Shown one piece after another: positions 1 to 8,200 of a stretch of 64,000 nt of DNA (the first letter of the stretch is position 1; each line of letters begins with the position of its first letter). The position numbers and the translations under genes were made by a program. This DNA comes from Microtetraspora sp. NBRC 13810. GTDB taxonomy: Bacteria > Actinomycetota > Actinomycetes > Streptosporangiales > Streptosporangiaceae. The stretch covers positions 114,950 to 178,949 of the forward strand of contig NZ_BSRQ01000020.1 of NCBI RefSeq assembly GCF_030268685.1. Direction: 5' to 3'. Below the pieces are notes generated by a model. The model was given only the letters and a program-made list of their open reading frames with translations, did not search any database and had not been told where the DNA came from.

Positions 1-236
1 CCGTCCATGTCGGGCATGCGCACGTCCATGAGGACGACGTCGGGCCGGCACCGGCGGGCCAGGAGCACCGCTTCCGCGCCGGTGCCCGCCTCGCCCACGG
101 TGGCCATGCCCGGAGTGGTGTCGATGAGCACCTTGAGGCTGTCGCGGACCAGCACCTGGTCCTCGGCGAGCAGGACCCGGACGGGCGGCGCCGGGTTGTG
201 CGGCGCGGCGTCGATGCTCACGTCGCCGGTGCTCAC
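1..236 (-). CDS. Response regulator, receiver domain (3' end outside window)
   Basis: The first 78 codons of a response regulator, running off the left edge. The GTG start overlaps the stop of the upstream histidine kinase as GTGA, so the two are translationally coupled. The receiver domain begins with VRVLLAEDQVLVRDSL (acidic pair E25/D26) and carries the phospho-acceptor Asp at about residue 71 in VVLMDVRMPDMDG. An N-terminal tail of about 18 residues precedes the domain. The output domain is not visible. The kinase partner is of the HisKA_3 type, so a NarL/LuxR-type helix-turn-helix output is expected by family knowledge. The cognate signal is unknown. Confidence 0.9.
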   Translation of the reverse strand, partial: MSTGDVSIDAAPHNPAPPVRVLLAEDQVLVRDSLKVLIDTTPGMATVGEAGTGAEAVLLARRCRPDVVLMDVRMPDMD

Positions 237-1492
237 GTCACGGACCCGTTCCGGTCGTAGGGCAGCCGGGCCGACACCCGGAAGCCCCCTTCGGCCCGGT
301 GCCCCGCGCTGAACGTGCCTCCGTACATCCTGGCCCGCTCGCGCATACCGATCAGGCCGTGTCCCCCGTGTCCCCCGTGTCCCCCGTGTCCCCCGTGTCC
401 CCCGTGGTGCGCCCGGGGTGGGCGGCCGTGGCGGGGACCGTCGTCGACGATCTCGATACGGGCTTCCCGGTTGTCGACGTCCACGGTGACCGAGCAGCGG
501 GTGGGGGCCGCGTGGGTGATGACGTTGGTCAGAGCCTGTTGCACGATCCGGTACACCGACAACGCGACCGCGGGGGGTATCGCGGCCTCCTCGCGGACGG
601 TCAGGTCCACCTCGACTCCGGCCGCGCGGGCGTGGGCGGCCAGTTCGGGCAGGTCCGCCATACCGGGAACGGGCGTGTGGGCCTGCTGGGGATCGTCGTC
701 GGAGCGCAGGAGGCCGAGCACGCGGTGGATCTCGGTGAGCGTGCTTCGGCTGGTCTGCTCGATGACGGACAGCGCGGCGCGTACCTCCTGCGGGCGGGCG
801 TCGGCGACGTGGTTGGCGACGGTGGCCTTGACGGCGATCAGGCTCATGCTGTGGCCGATGACGTCGTGCAGCTCCCGGGCGATGCGCCTGCGTTCGTCGG
901 CCACCGCGGCCTCCGAGAGGTGGTGCAGGTGGCGAGCGGTCTTGTCCCGCTTCCATCGGACAGTCGTTCCGACGGCCCATCCGGTGGTCAGGAGCACGCC
1001 GATCGCCCCGATCTCGACCGGCCAGTACGGCGGCATCTCGCTGGGCGCGGGCGCGGGCCTGAAGTCCGGGAGCACCTGCGCGTAGAAGATCAGGACCGCT
1101 GTCACGGCGGCGGACAGGCAGGCTGCCAGGCCCGCCGCCGACCAGGCGACCGAGGTGGTGGAGGCGGCCAGGTACAGGACGAGCACGGTCGGTGCGAAAG
1201 TCAGCCAGATCACGCCCGGTGCGACGGCTCCGGCCAGGGTCGCCAGCACGCCCGCGGCGCACGCCAGGCCGAGCATGGTCCGCGGCAGGCGCCGCCGGAG
1301 CACGATCGGAAAGCTCACGACGACCGCGACCGGCCAGGCCGACCAGGTCGGCCACCACGACGACGGCCCCGGCGGATCGACGATGGCGTACCCGATGGTC
1401 AGCGCCACGACGGCCGCCACCGCCACGTCGACGGCGCCCTTTCCGCCGAGCCGCCATCCAGCCCACTCCATGACGGGAAGGTATCGCCTCAC
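233..1492 (-). CDS. Sensor histidine kinase, HisKA_3 (NarL-partner) type
   Basis: A 419-aa membrane histidine kinase that would autophosphorylate and pass phosphate to the adjoining response regulator. The N-terminal half holds about five or six hydrophobic segments (residues 22-178), with no obvious extracellular sensor domain. The dimerisation/phospho-acceptor box is RRIARELHDVIGHS, with His about 209. The N-box region is IVQQALTNVITHA, and the ATP-binding G boxes are VDDG and GLIGMRERA. It is typical of two-component kinases near drug exporters in actinobacteria, but no exporter lies in this window. Oddity: the ATP lid between the two G boxes carries consecutive His-Gly-Gly triplets, from a 9-bp tandem repeat. 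The Met start is not decided by a clear ribosome site. Confidence 0.93.
   Translation of the reverse strand: MRRYLPVMEWAGWRLGGKGAVDVAVAAVVALTIGYAIVDPPGPSSWWPTWSAWPVAVVVSFPIVLRRRLPRTMLGLACAAGVLATLAGAVAPGVIWLTFAPTVLVLYLAASTTSVAWSAAGLAACLSAAVTAVLIFYAQVLPDFRPAPAPSEMPPYWPVEIGAIGVLLTTGWAVGTTVRWKRDKTARHLHHLSEAAVADERRRIARELHDVIGHSMSLIAVKATVANHVADARPQEVRAALSVIEQTSRSTLTEIHRVLGLLRSDDDPQQAHTPVPGMADLPELAAHARAAGVEVDLTVREEAAIPPAVALSVYRIVQQALTNVITHAAPTRCSVTVDVDNREARIEIVDDGPRHGRPPRAHHGGHGGHGGHGGHGGHGLIGMRERARMYGGTFSAGHRAEGGFRVSARLPYDRNGSVT
359..403. repeat. 9-bp in-frame tandem repeat (5 copies) in kinase ATP lid
   Basis: Five perfect copies of gtgtccccc. On the minus strand they encode His-Gly-Gly triplets inside the HATPase domain of the kinase. 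The unit is a multiple of three, so changes in copy number would lengthen or shorten the lid without breaking the frame. Confidence 0.95.
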
Positions 1493-1610
1493 CGATCGTC
1501 CGGCATCTGTCCACGGTAGGACATCCGCCTGCGGCTGCGGTCAGGTGCCGTGCCGGGGCCTCGCTCACGTCAGACGGGGGACGAACCTCACAGCCGTCTC
1601 TCGCCGGAGA

Positions 1611-2054
1611 TCAACCGGCGAAGCAACTGTGGTACGCCTGGACGAGCCACCGGCCGTCGTGTCGTGAGAGCGTCCAGGTCGCCAGTTCCCACCGGTCGGC
1701 GGCGGGGCTCGTCTCACCGGGGGACAGCGTGGCGCTCCTGGTGACCACGATGGCCACGTCCGCGCCGAGGAACCGCACGCTCTGAGGCGTGTGGACGCGC
1801 CGCGACCCCTTCAGCGGTCCGGCGAACGCGTCGCCCATGCTCGAACGGATGTCCTCCCTGCCCCGCAGGCGGGCTCCAGGCAGGATCACCGTGGCGTCTT
1901 CGCCGTACCGGTCGGCGAAGGCGTCGGCGTCGCCGTCCGACCAGGCGGTGGACGTCGAGTCGAACACGGCGAGTACGGCGCGCTCCTCGGCCGCGGCCGA
2001 TGCGGTGCAGCCCGTTCCGGATGTCGTCGCGGGTTGACGGATTTCAGGGTTCAT
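1611..2054 (-). CDS. SnoaL-like / SgcJ-EcaC family protein
   Basis: A 147-aa NTF2-fold protein. It shows the family pattern AVLAVFDSTSTAWSDGDADA followed by FADRYGEDATVILPG, then a central GREDI segment and the terminal strand WELATWTLSRHDGRWLVQAY. Families of this fold (DUF4440, SgcJ/EcaC) include small hydrolases, isomerases and proteins of unknown activity, so substrate cannot be assigned. ATG at 2054 is chosen because GGAGG lies six bases upstream on the minus strand; a GTG at 2066 has no such site. It stands alone between the two-component system and the sigma-factor pair, divergent from the latter. Confidence 0.85.
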   Translation of the reverse strand: MNPEIRQPATTSGTGCTASAAAEERAVLAVFDSTSTAWSDGDADAFADRYGEDATVILPGARLRGREDIRSSMGDAFAGPLKGSRRVHTPQSVRFLGADVAIVVTRSATLSPGETSPAADRWELATWTLSRHDGRWLVQAYHSCFAG

Positions 2055-2301
2055 GTGATCCTCCACAGTTTCGCGGGCCGCTGTCGGCGGTCCCGCTGAA
2101 CCGACGCGGCACCCGTGCCGGTTTGGACACGGGGGGCTGGAAAACTTCGCGGAGGGGGATTCGCCTTCGGTACGGCCGGCGGCTTGGCCGGGGCCGGCAG
2201 GACGTACGCTCGGATGACGGCCGGGCCGTCCGAATCGCGTGTGGTGCTGCGTCGTACTGATGACGCCGCGGCCTGCGGCGAATCCGAGTGAGGAAGATCC
2301 G

Positions 2302-2676
2302 ATGCCGGACTACATGGTGTTGCTGTACACGCCGGAGCGCGATGAGGACGAGCGGCCGGAGGAGCGATGGGCCGACATGCCGCTCTGGCTCGAACTGACC
2401 GAGAGCCTTCGCGGTGCCGGGCTGCTCGTGGCCCACGGTCCCCTGTATCCGGTGTCCGCCGCCACAACCGTCCGGGTGCGTGCGGGGAGGACCGAGCTCA
2501 CCGACGGGCCGTTCGCGACGACCAAGGAGATCCTCGCGGGCTACTACGTCCTGAGGTGCGCCGACCTCGACGAGGCGCTGCGCCATGCGGCGCGGATGCC
2601 CACCGCGCTGCGCGGCTCGGTGGAGGTGCGGCCGATCATGGATGTGAGCGAGATCCCGGCTTCCGGCCGGGCATGA
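2302..2676 (+). CDS. YCII-related (DGPF domain) protein
   Basis: A 124-aa small protein of the YCII/DGPF family: N-terminal strand MPDYMVLLYTP, the signature TDGPFATTKEIL and a C-terminal VEVRPIMDV. The fold is a ferredoxin-like dimer. Its biochemical role is unknown, but the family is the standard genetic partner of ECF42 sigma factors. A ribosome site (gaggaag) sits just upstream of the ATG, and the stop overlaps the start of the sigma gene (ATGA at 2673-2676), so the two are coupled. A second such pair, in the same order, lies at 46451-44785. Confidence 0.92.
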   Translation: MPDYMVLLYTPERDEDERPEERWADMPLWLELTESLRGAGLLVAHGPLYPVSAATTVRVRAGRTELTDGPFATTKEILAGYYVLRCADLDEALRHAARMPTALRGSVEVRPIMDVSEIPASGRA

Positions 2677-4043
2677 CCGTGACCGGGTCGAACGGGCGGG
2701 GGGCGGGCTCGGCCGACGCGGCGCCTGACAGGGAGGCCGGCAGAGAGGCCGGCAGGGAGGCTAACAGAGAGGCCGGCGCGGTGGCCGTAGCGGTGGCCGC
2801 GCGGGTCTTCCGCGAGGAGCGGGCCGCCGTGCTGGCCACGCTGATCAGGTATGCGGGCGATTTCCAGCTCGCCGAGGACTCGTTGCAGGACGCCTTCGAA
2901 GCGGCGCTGTCGACTTGGCCGCGGGACGGGGTTCCCGGTAATCCGGGGGCGTGGATCACGGTGGCGGCGCGGCGGCGGGCGATCGACCGGCTGCGCCGTG
3001 ACCAGGCGGTCGCCGGCCGTGCCGAGCGTCTGGCCGCGTTGCTGCGCCTCGAAGGGCAGGAGCATCCTTCGGCGGGTGAGGCGGGTGCGATCGAGGACGA
3101 CCGGTTGCGGCTGATCTTCACGTGCTGTCATCCGGCGCTGGACATGCCGGCCCGGGTGGCGTTGACGTTGCGCACGATCGGCGGCCTGACGACCGGGGAG
3201 ATCGCCCGGGCCTTCCTGGTCGCGGAGCCGACGATGGGCAAGCGCATCGTCCGCGCCAAGCGCAAGATCGCGGACGCCCGCATTCCGTACCGGGTGCCCC
3301 CGGCGGAGGAGTTCCCCGATCGGGTGCGCGGTGTCCTCGGTGTCGTGTATCTGATCTTCAACGAGGGTTACTCCGCCGGCGAGGGTGACCGTCTGGTGCG
3401 GGGCGAGTTGTGTGACGAGGCCATCCGCCTGGGACGGCTGCTGTGCGACCTGATGCCCGGTGAGCCCGAGGCGTGGGGGTTGCTGAGCCTGATGTCGCTG
3501 CACGACGCCCGGCGCGCCGCCCGCGTCGACGGACACGGAGGTTACGTCGCCCTGCCCGAGCAGGACCGTTCCCGGTGGGACCGGCGCCGGATCGGCGAGG
3601 GGACGCGCGCGCTTGAGCGCGCGGTCCGGCTCGGCCGCCCCGGCCCCTACCAGCTTCAGGCCGCGATCGCCGCACTCCACCTCCAGGCGTCCGGCGACGA
3701 TCCGGCGCACTGGGCGCGGATCGCGGACCTGTACGCCGCGCTCGGCGAGCTCGCGCCCTCGCCCGTGGTCGAACTCAACCGGGTGGCGGCGGTCGGGTTC
3801 GCTTATGGCGCCGGCGCCGGTCTGGAGGGGCTCGGACCGTTGCTGGGCGATCCCGCGCTCGAGTCGTACCAGCCGCTGCACGCCACGCACGCCGAACTGC
3901 TCCGGCGCGCCGGCGACGTGCCGGGGGCCGTGCGCGCCTACGAGCGGGCCATCGAGCTTTCCGGGAACGCGGTGGAGCGCGCCGAGCTTCGGCGGCGGCT
4001 GGAGGCGTTGGACCCGGGCGGGAGTCGATCGTCGCCGGGCTAG
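2673..4043 (+). CDS. ECF42-group RNA polymerase sigma factor
   Basis: A 456-aa sigma-70 family protein. Region 2 is FREERAAVLATLIRYAGDFQ with LAEDSLQDAFEAAL, and WITVAARRRAIDRLRR follows. Region 4 is IGGLTTGEIARAFLVAEPTM. A long C-terminal extension (about residues 200-440) has TPR-like helices (YLIFNEGYSAGEGD, GPYQLQAAIAALHLQA, HATHAELLRRAGD). Sigma 2 and 4 plus this extension next to a DGPF protein define the ECF42 group, where the extension rather than an anti-sigma factor is thought to control activity. The start overlaps the DGPF stop. A variable Arg-Glu-Ala-Gly stretch precedes region 2. The stop codon shares CTAG with the stop of the convergent neighbour. Confidence 0.93.
   Translation: MTVTGSNGRGAGSADAAPDREAGREAGREANREAGAVAVAVAARVFREERAAVLATLIRYAGDFQLAEDSLQDAFEAALSTWPRDGVPGNPGAWITVAARRRAIDRLRRDQAVAGRAERLAALLRLEGQEHPSAGEAGAIEDDRLRLIFTCCHPALDMPARVALTLRTIGGLTTGEIARAFLVAEPTMGKRIVRAKRKIADARIPYRVPPAEEFPDRVRGVLGVVYLIFNEGYSAGEGDRLVRGELCDEAIRLGRLLCDLMPGEPEAWGLLSLMSLHDARRAARVDGHGGYVALPEQDRSRWDRRRIGEGTRALERAVRLGRPGPYQLQAAIAALHLQASGDDPAHWARIADLYAALGELAPSPVVELNRVAAVGFAYGAGAGLEGLGPLLGDPALESYQPLHATHAELLRRAGDVPGAVRAYERAIELSGNAVERAELRRRLEALDPGGSRSSPG
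2729..2776. repeat. 12-bp tandem repeat (4 copies) in sigma-factor N-terminus
   Basis: Four near-identical 12-bp units (cagRgaggccgg; the third ends in ctaa). They encode REAG/REAN repeats in the N-terminal tail of the ECF42 sigma factor, before region 2. The repeat is in frame, and the tail is otherwise low complexity. Confidence 0.9.
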
Positions 4044-5269
4044 ATGTTACGCGCGGTGACGCTGCCGTCGACCTGGAGGTCGCCGGAGACTCTCAGGGCG
4101 GGGGCGTCCATCTCGTCGCGGGAGGAGATCTTGTCGTAGGCGGTCAGGTTGGCCGTGTAGAGGTCTTCGAATTGGCAGGTTCCGCTGACGATGCCGCTGA
4201 TGTAGACGTTCGCTCCGTCGTAGGACGTCTGGATCTTCGGTCCGTAGGTGTCGGAGGAGACGAGGAGGTCGTTGAGGGCCGAGAGCAGCCCGTGGGCGGT
4301 GACCGCCCCGTTTGCGGTGACCGCCCCGTTTGCGGTGACCGCCCCGTTGGCGGTGAGGTCCCCTTCGGCGGTGACCGTCCCTCTGGCGCTGAAGTTCCCT
4401 TCGGCGCTGAGCTCGCCTCCGGTGGTGAGGTCGCCGTTGACGCCGGCGTCGCCCAGGACGGTGAGGCCGTTGAGGACGGGGTTGTCGATGGTGACGGTGA
4501 TGGTGGCGTACCGGTAGATGGGTTCGAAGCCGTTGGCCGGCTGTGCCGCGCCCGAGGTGAGGGTCGCGACGAGGGTGAAGGTGGTGTCGTTGCTGACGCT
4601 TCCCGCCGAGACGAGGTAGGAGGTGTCGGTGCCTTCGTACAGGATCGTTCCGTCGCCGTTGTAGAGCTGGAAGAAGGTGCCGTTGCTTTCCCAGGTGAGG
4701 TAGATCTGCGCGCCGCTGGAGAATTTCGTCCGCGGAACGGTGGGCCGGTCCGGGTCGCCGGCCATGAAGTTGTACAGGTAGAAGGTCTGCGTTTCGACGG
4801 CCAAGTTCAGCGAGCCTTTCTTGAGTGTGAAGCGGGATGTGTCGTCGTCGGTGCCGGATCTTTCGCCGACGGTGCAGGTGAGCGTGCCGGTCGTGGTGCC
4901 GAGTGTGCCGTCGACGCCGAAGTTGAGCGGATAGTCGACGAGGTTGTCGTCGTCCTCGACGGTGCGGAACGCTACCTGGTAGTACGTGGGTTGTTTCCCG
5001 TCGAGGTCGTCGTCGCTGCTGGGATAGGTGCTGCCGATTTCCCATGTGGTGCTGCTGCACGACCAGTCCGGCGGCTCGCTGAAGTAGGCGCCTTCGGCTG
5101 CCGCTCCGGGGCCGGGGACGGCGATCTTGATCGTGTCGCAGTAGGCCGTCTGGTCGCCGGGGAAGACGGCGATGGTGATGCGGCCCAGGCTGGGAGTGCC
5201 GGAACTGCTGGCCTGCAGGGGGCTGGGGCTGGTCGAAAGACGGTAGTCGAGGAGCATGGGGTCGGTCAT
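4040..5269 (-). CDS. Hypothetical protein with C-terminal hexapeptide (beta-helix-like) repeats
   Basis: A 409-aa protein of unknown function, last in the RIP/DUF6603 operon. The N-terminal 200 residues look like a beta-rich domain (MLLDYRLSTSPSPLQ, ITIAVFPGD, SEPPDWSCSSTTWEIG). A middle Ig-like part follows (FSSGAQIYLTWESNG, TDTSYLVSAG, RYATITVTI). Residues of about 280-345 are a ladder of six-residue steps (VLGDAG, VNGDLT, AEGNFS, then three VTANGA). This resembles right-handed beta-helices of tail-fibre and bactofilin-like proteins. There is no signal peptide or membrane segment. It starts 19 bases after the preceding gene's stop. Its stop codon overlaps that of the convergent sigma gene. 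The codon periodicity and domain pattern make it a real gene; its function is unknown. Confidence 0.8.
   Translation of the reverse strand: MTDPMLLDYRLSTSPSPLQASSSGTPSLGRITIAVFPGDQTAYCDTIKIAVPGPGAAAEGAYFSEPPDWSCSSTTWEIGSTYPSSDDDLDGKQPTYYQVAFRTVEDDDNLVDYPLNFGVDGTLGTTTGTLTCTVGERSGTDDDTSRFTLKKGSLNLAVETQTFYLYNFMAGDPDRPTVPRTKFSSGAQIYLTWESNGTFFQLYNGDGTILYEGTDTSYLVSAGSVSNDTTFTLVATLTSGAAQPANGFEPIYRYATITVTIDNPVLNGLTVLGDAGVNGDLTTGGELSAEGNFSARGTVTAEGDLTANGAVTANGAVTANGAVTAHGLLSALNDLLVSSDTYGPKIQTSYDGANVYISGIVSGTCQFEDLYTANLTAYDKISSRDEMDAPALRVSGDLQVDGSVTARNI
4296..4349. repeat. 18-bp tandem repeat (3 copies)
   Basis: Three copies of gcggtgaccgccccgttt (last base differs in the third). They encode identical six-residue steps, Ala-Val-Thr-Ala-Asn-Gly, in the beta-helix region of the 409-aa protein. 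The repeat length equals one helix rung in hexapeptide proteins. Confidence 0.92.
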
Positions 5270-5288
5270 GCGTGGCGGCACCTCGCAG

Positions 5289-8200
5289 TCAGCTGGGGTC
5301 GGTGTGTTCTTCCAGGTCGGCGGTGAACCGCAGCAGGCCGTCCTGGAGCGTTGTGGGGGCGTCCGGAAACTGGGCGTTGGGCAGCGCCGGGGTGAGCGGG
5401 TACGACGTCCACGGGGCGTTCCCCGGCGCCGGGAGCAGCCACGACCAGCCGCCTTGTTTCTCGCTCGGCCGCGGGAAGGCGATGGACTGCGGGTACCGGG
5501 TGGTGACGACGGGGCCGAAGCGGAAGAGGGCTTCGATGCGGGCGAGTGCCTTCTCCACATGACCGGACGGCACGCTGATCTCGGCGGCCGGCGTGATCCC
5601 GGTGATGGCGTGCACGCCGGCCCGCGGGTCCATCAGCAGGAGGACTCGGGTCGGCGCCGGGTCGCCGAAGGTCAGTTGCAGGTAGTTGGCGGCCGACGGG
5701 GTGGCGCAGGGGCCGAGAGGGCCGATCTGGGTGACGTAGTCCTGCTGTCCGTCCGGGGTGGCCACGCTGTTGAAGGAGTCGTACCGGTACCCGCCCTGTG
5801 AGTCCGTGCCGAAGTAGCCGATGAGACCGTCGTCGCGGGCGAGTTGGTCGCCCAGCCGGACCGCGAACTCGTCGCCGGTGAAACTCGGAGGGGGCGGGCT
5901 GAGTGTCGCCGCCCAGCCCGTGTCGAAGATCGGTGCGCCGTCGAGGCGCAGCCGTAGCTGTGCCGGCACGAGTGCCAGCGGCCGGCCGATGAGGACGGAG
6001 AGGTTCTGGTCGGCGCGGGTGCCCAGCGGGTCGCTGGTCCACAGGGTCGAGTCGATGACGTCGAGGAAGGCGGTGAAACCGGCCTCCGGCGCGAGCCGCG
6101 GCGAGCGGATCAGGCCGGCGACGACGGGCGCGAGTGCCGCGACCTGGTCGAGCGTGGTGACGCCGCCGTCCGGTGGCGGCTCCCACTGCCCGAGGCGGCC
6201 GTCCTGGGTGACGAGCAGCCGGTAGGTGCCCAGCAGCCGCCCGGTGGGGTCGTAGAGCAGCAGGCTGTGGTCGAGGTGGTTGGGCAGCACCCAGCCGCCT
6301 ACGGGGTTGAGTTCGGCGTCGGTGCCGACGACGCGGCTGCCGGTCATGCCGTCGAGGAGGTCGAAGTCCAGCCGGGCCGGTTGCAGGGGGCGTGGCGGTA
6401 GCTGGGCGACCGACGCGATGGACGGGAGCAGGGAGGTCTCGGTGGCGAGCGCGTCGTCGATGACGAGCGGGAAGTTCCGGTAGTCGTGCAGCCCGCCGCC
6501 TTCGGGGTCGGGGTTGACGACGTCGAGGACGCGGCCGAACTTGTCGTACAGGAAGAGCTGCCGGAGGTAGATCTGCCCTTGCCGGGTCTCCTGGAAGGGC
6601 GCGCTGGCGCCCTGGGGAAGATAGGGGGCGGTGGTGACGCGACCGCGGTACCGGGCGGGCAGGCCGTCCGCGGTGGCCGCGTCGGGGTATCCGGCGAGTT
6701 CGGCGATCTGCGGGAAGCCGGGGTCGCCGGGTGTGGGGCGGCGGAAGGCGCGGGTGTCGCGTGCGGCGAGGCGTTCGTTGAAGCCGGTCAGCTCCTGGGC
6801 GAGGAATCCCCAGTCGCCGATCGCCGTCAGCCAGTCCTCCAGTTGCGCGCGCTGGTCGGCGGTGCCGTGGTCGGCGACGAACTTCTTCAGCCGGGAGGCG
6901 AACAGCTCCCGGGGATGCGGGCCCAGACCCGAGATGCCCCTGATCTCGACCGTGGCCGGGTCCACGACCGCTTCGCCGGGGGTGAAACGGTAGTCCGTGC
7001 CGTCGAAGGTCCAGCAGCGCTGCGTGCCCACGGCGTACGGGATGGGCACGTAGTATGCCCGCCACTCCATGAACAGCGGCTGCCAGGGCTGCTGCCAGGG
7101 GACGAGGCCGAGTGCCGGCAGGGTGCCGGTGTAGTCGGCGGGCCGGTGCGCGGTGAGGGTGGCGGTGACCTCGTCGGCGGGCAGGCCGGTGGCGGCGGCC
7201 AGGGCTGGGGCGTTGCCCGGGTCGAGCAGGAAGTACTCGGCGAGGAGTTCGCCGGCGGTCTCCGGTAGCGCGGCCTGGATGGGGACGCCGGGCATGGGAC
7301 CCTGTCCGGGCGTCGCGGTGATCGGCGTGTCGCGCACCGTGACACTGCTGATCAGCGTGGACAGGTCGTCGGTGACCGGCCGGACGAGGAGCGGCTCGTC
7401 GGAGACGGTGGCGTCGGGCGGGGGCGTGATCCCCGACAGGGTGATGACGGGGTTGTTGCTCTGCCAGTACGGAGGCTGGGGGAGTGCTTTGAGCGTCGCC
7501 CCCGGTGCCAGGCCCTTCGCCTGGGCGAAGGCGTCGATCCCGGCGAGCAGCGCGTCCTGCGGGTCGGCGTGGGAGGTGTCCGGCTGGGGCACCTTGGCCG
7601 CCTGGTCGCGGGCCTCGGTGGTCTTGCGGCGCACCGTCTGGGCGAGGGAACCGTCCCTGCCGGGGTCGAGTTCGTCCTCCATCTGCTGCTGCTCCGGCGC
7701 GTCGTCCGGGGGCATGAGCGATTGTGCGCAGATGCCGTTCTTGAGCCACAGCGCGTTCAGCCGCCACTGGAGCGAGGCCAGTTCGCCGAGTTGCGCGTCG
7801 AGCCGGCGCTGGTCGTCGTTGAGGGTGTCGAGCCAGTCCGGCGTGGTGACGGGCTGGGGTGTGTCACCCGTCGTGGCGGAGGGCGTCACCGTCCAGGAGT
7901 AGCCTCCGGAGGAGGCGCCGAACCACGCGTTGTGGATACTGCGGCGTACCCGCTCGTCCCCGCCCTTCTCCTCGGCCAGCGGCAGCAGGTCGTACAGGAA
8001 GGCGCGCAGGAGTTGCATGTCGGCGGCGGTGGGCGTGGCGGTGGTGCCGTCCAGTGCGCGGCCGGCGAGTGCCACGAAGGCGTCCTCGGTGGTGTTGGCG
8101 ATGGCGGCGTCGAGTTTGCCGTTGTCCCGGATCTGCCGCAGCGGGTCGGTGGCGGGCGCCGCGGAGGCGCCCGGGTCCCAGGTGACGGTCAGCGCGTGGC

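Noticed and set aside
5266..7767. Minus-strand frame of 833 codons overlapping the 1255-aa gene
   Set aside because: It is made almost wholly of Arg, Pro, His and Gly. It is an out-of-frame shadow of the real gene.
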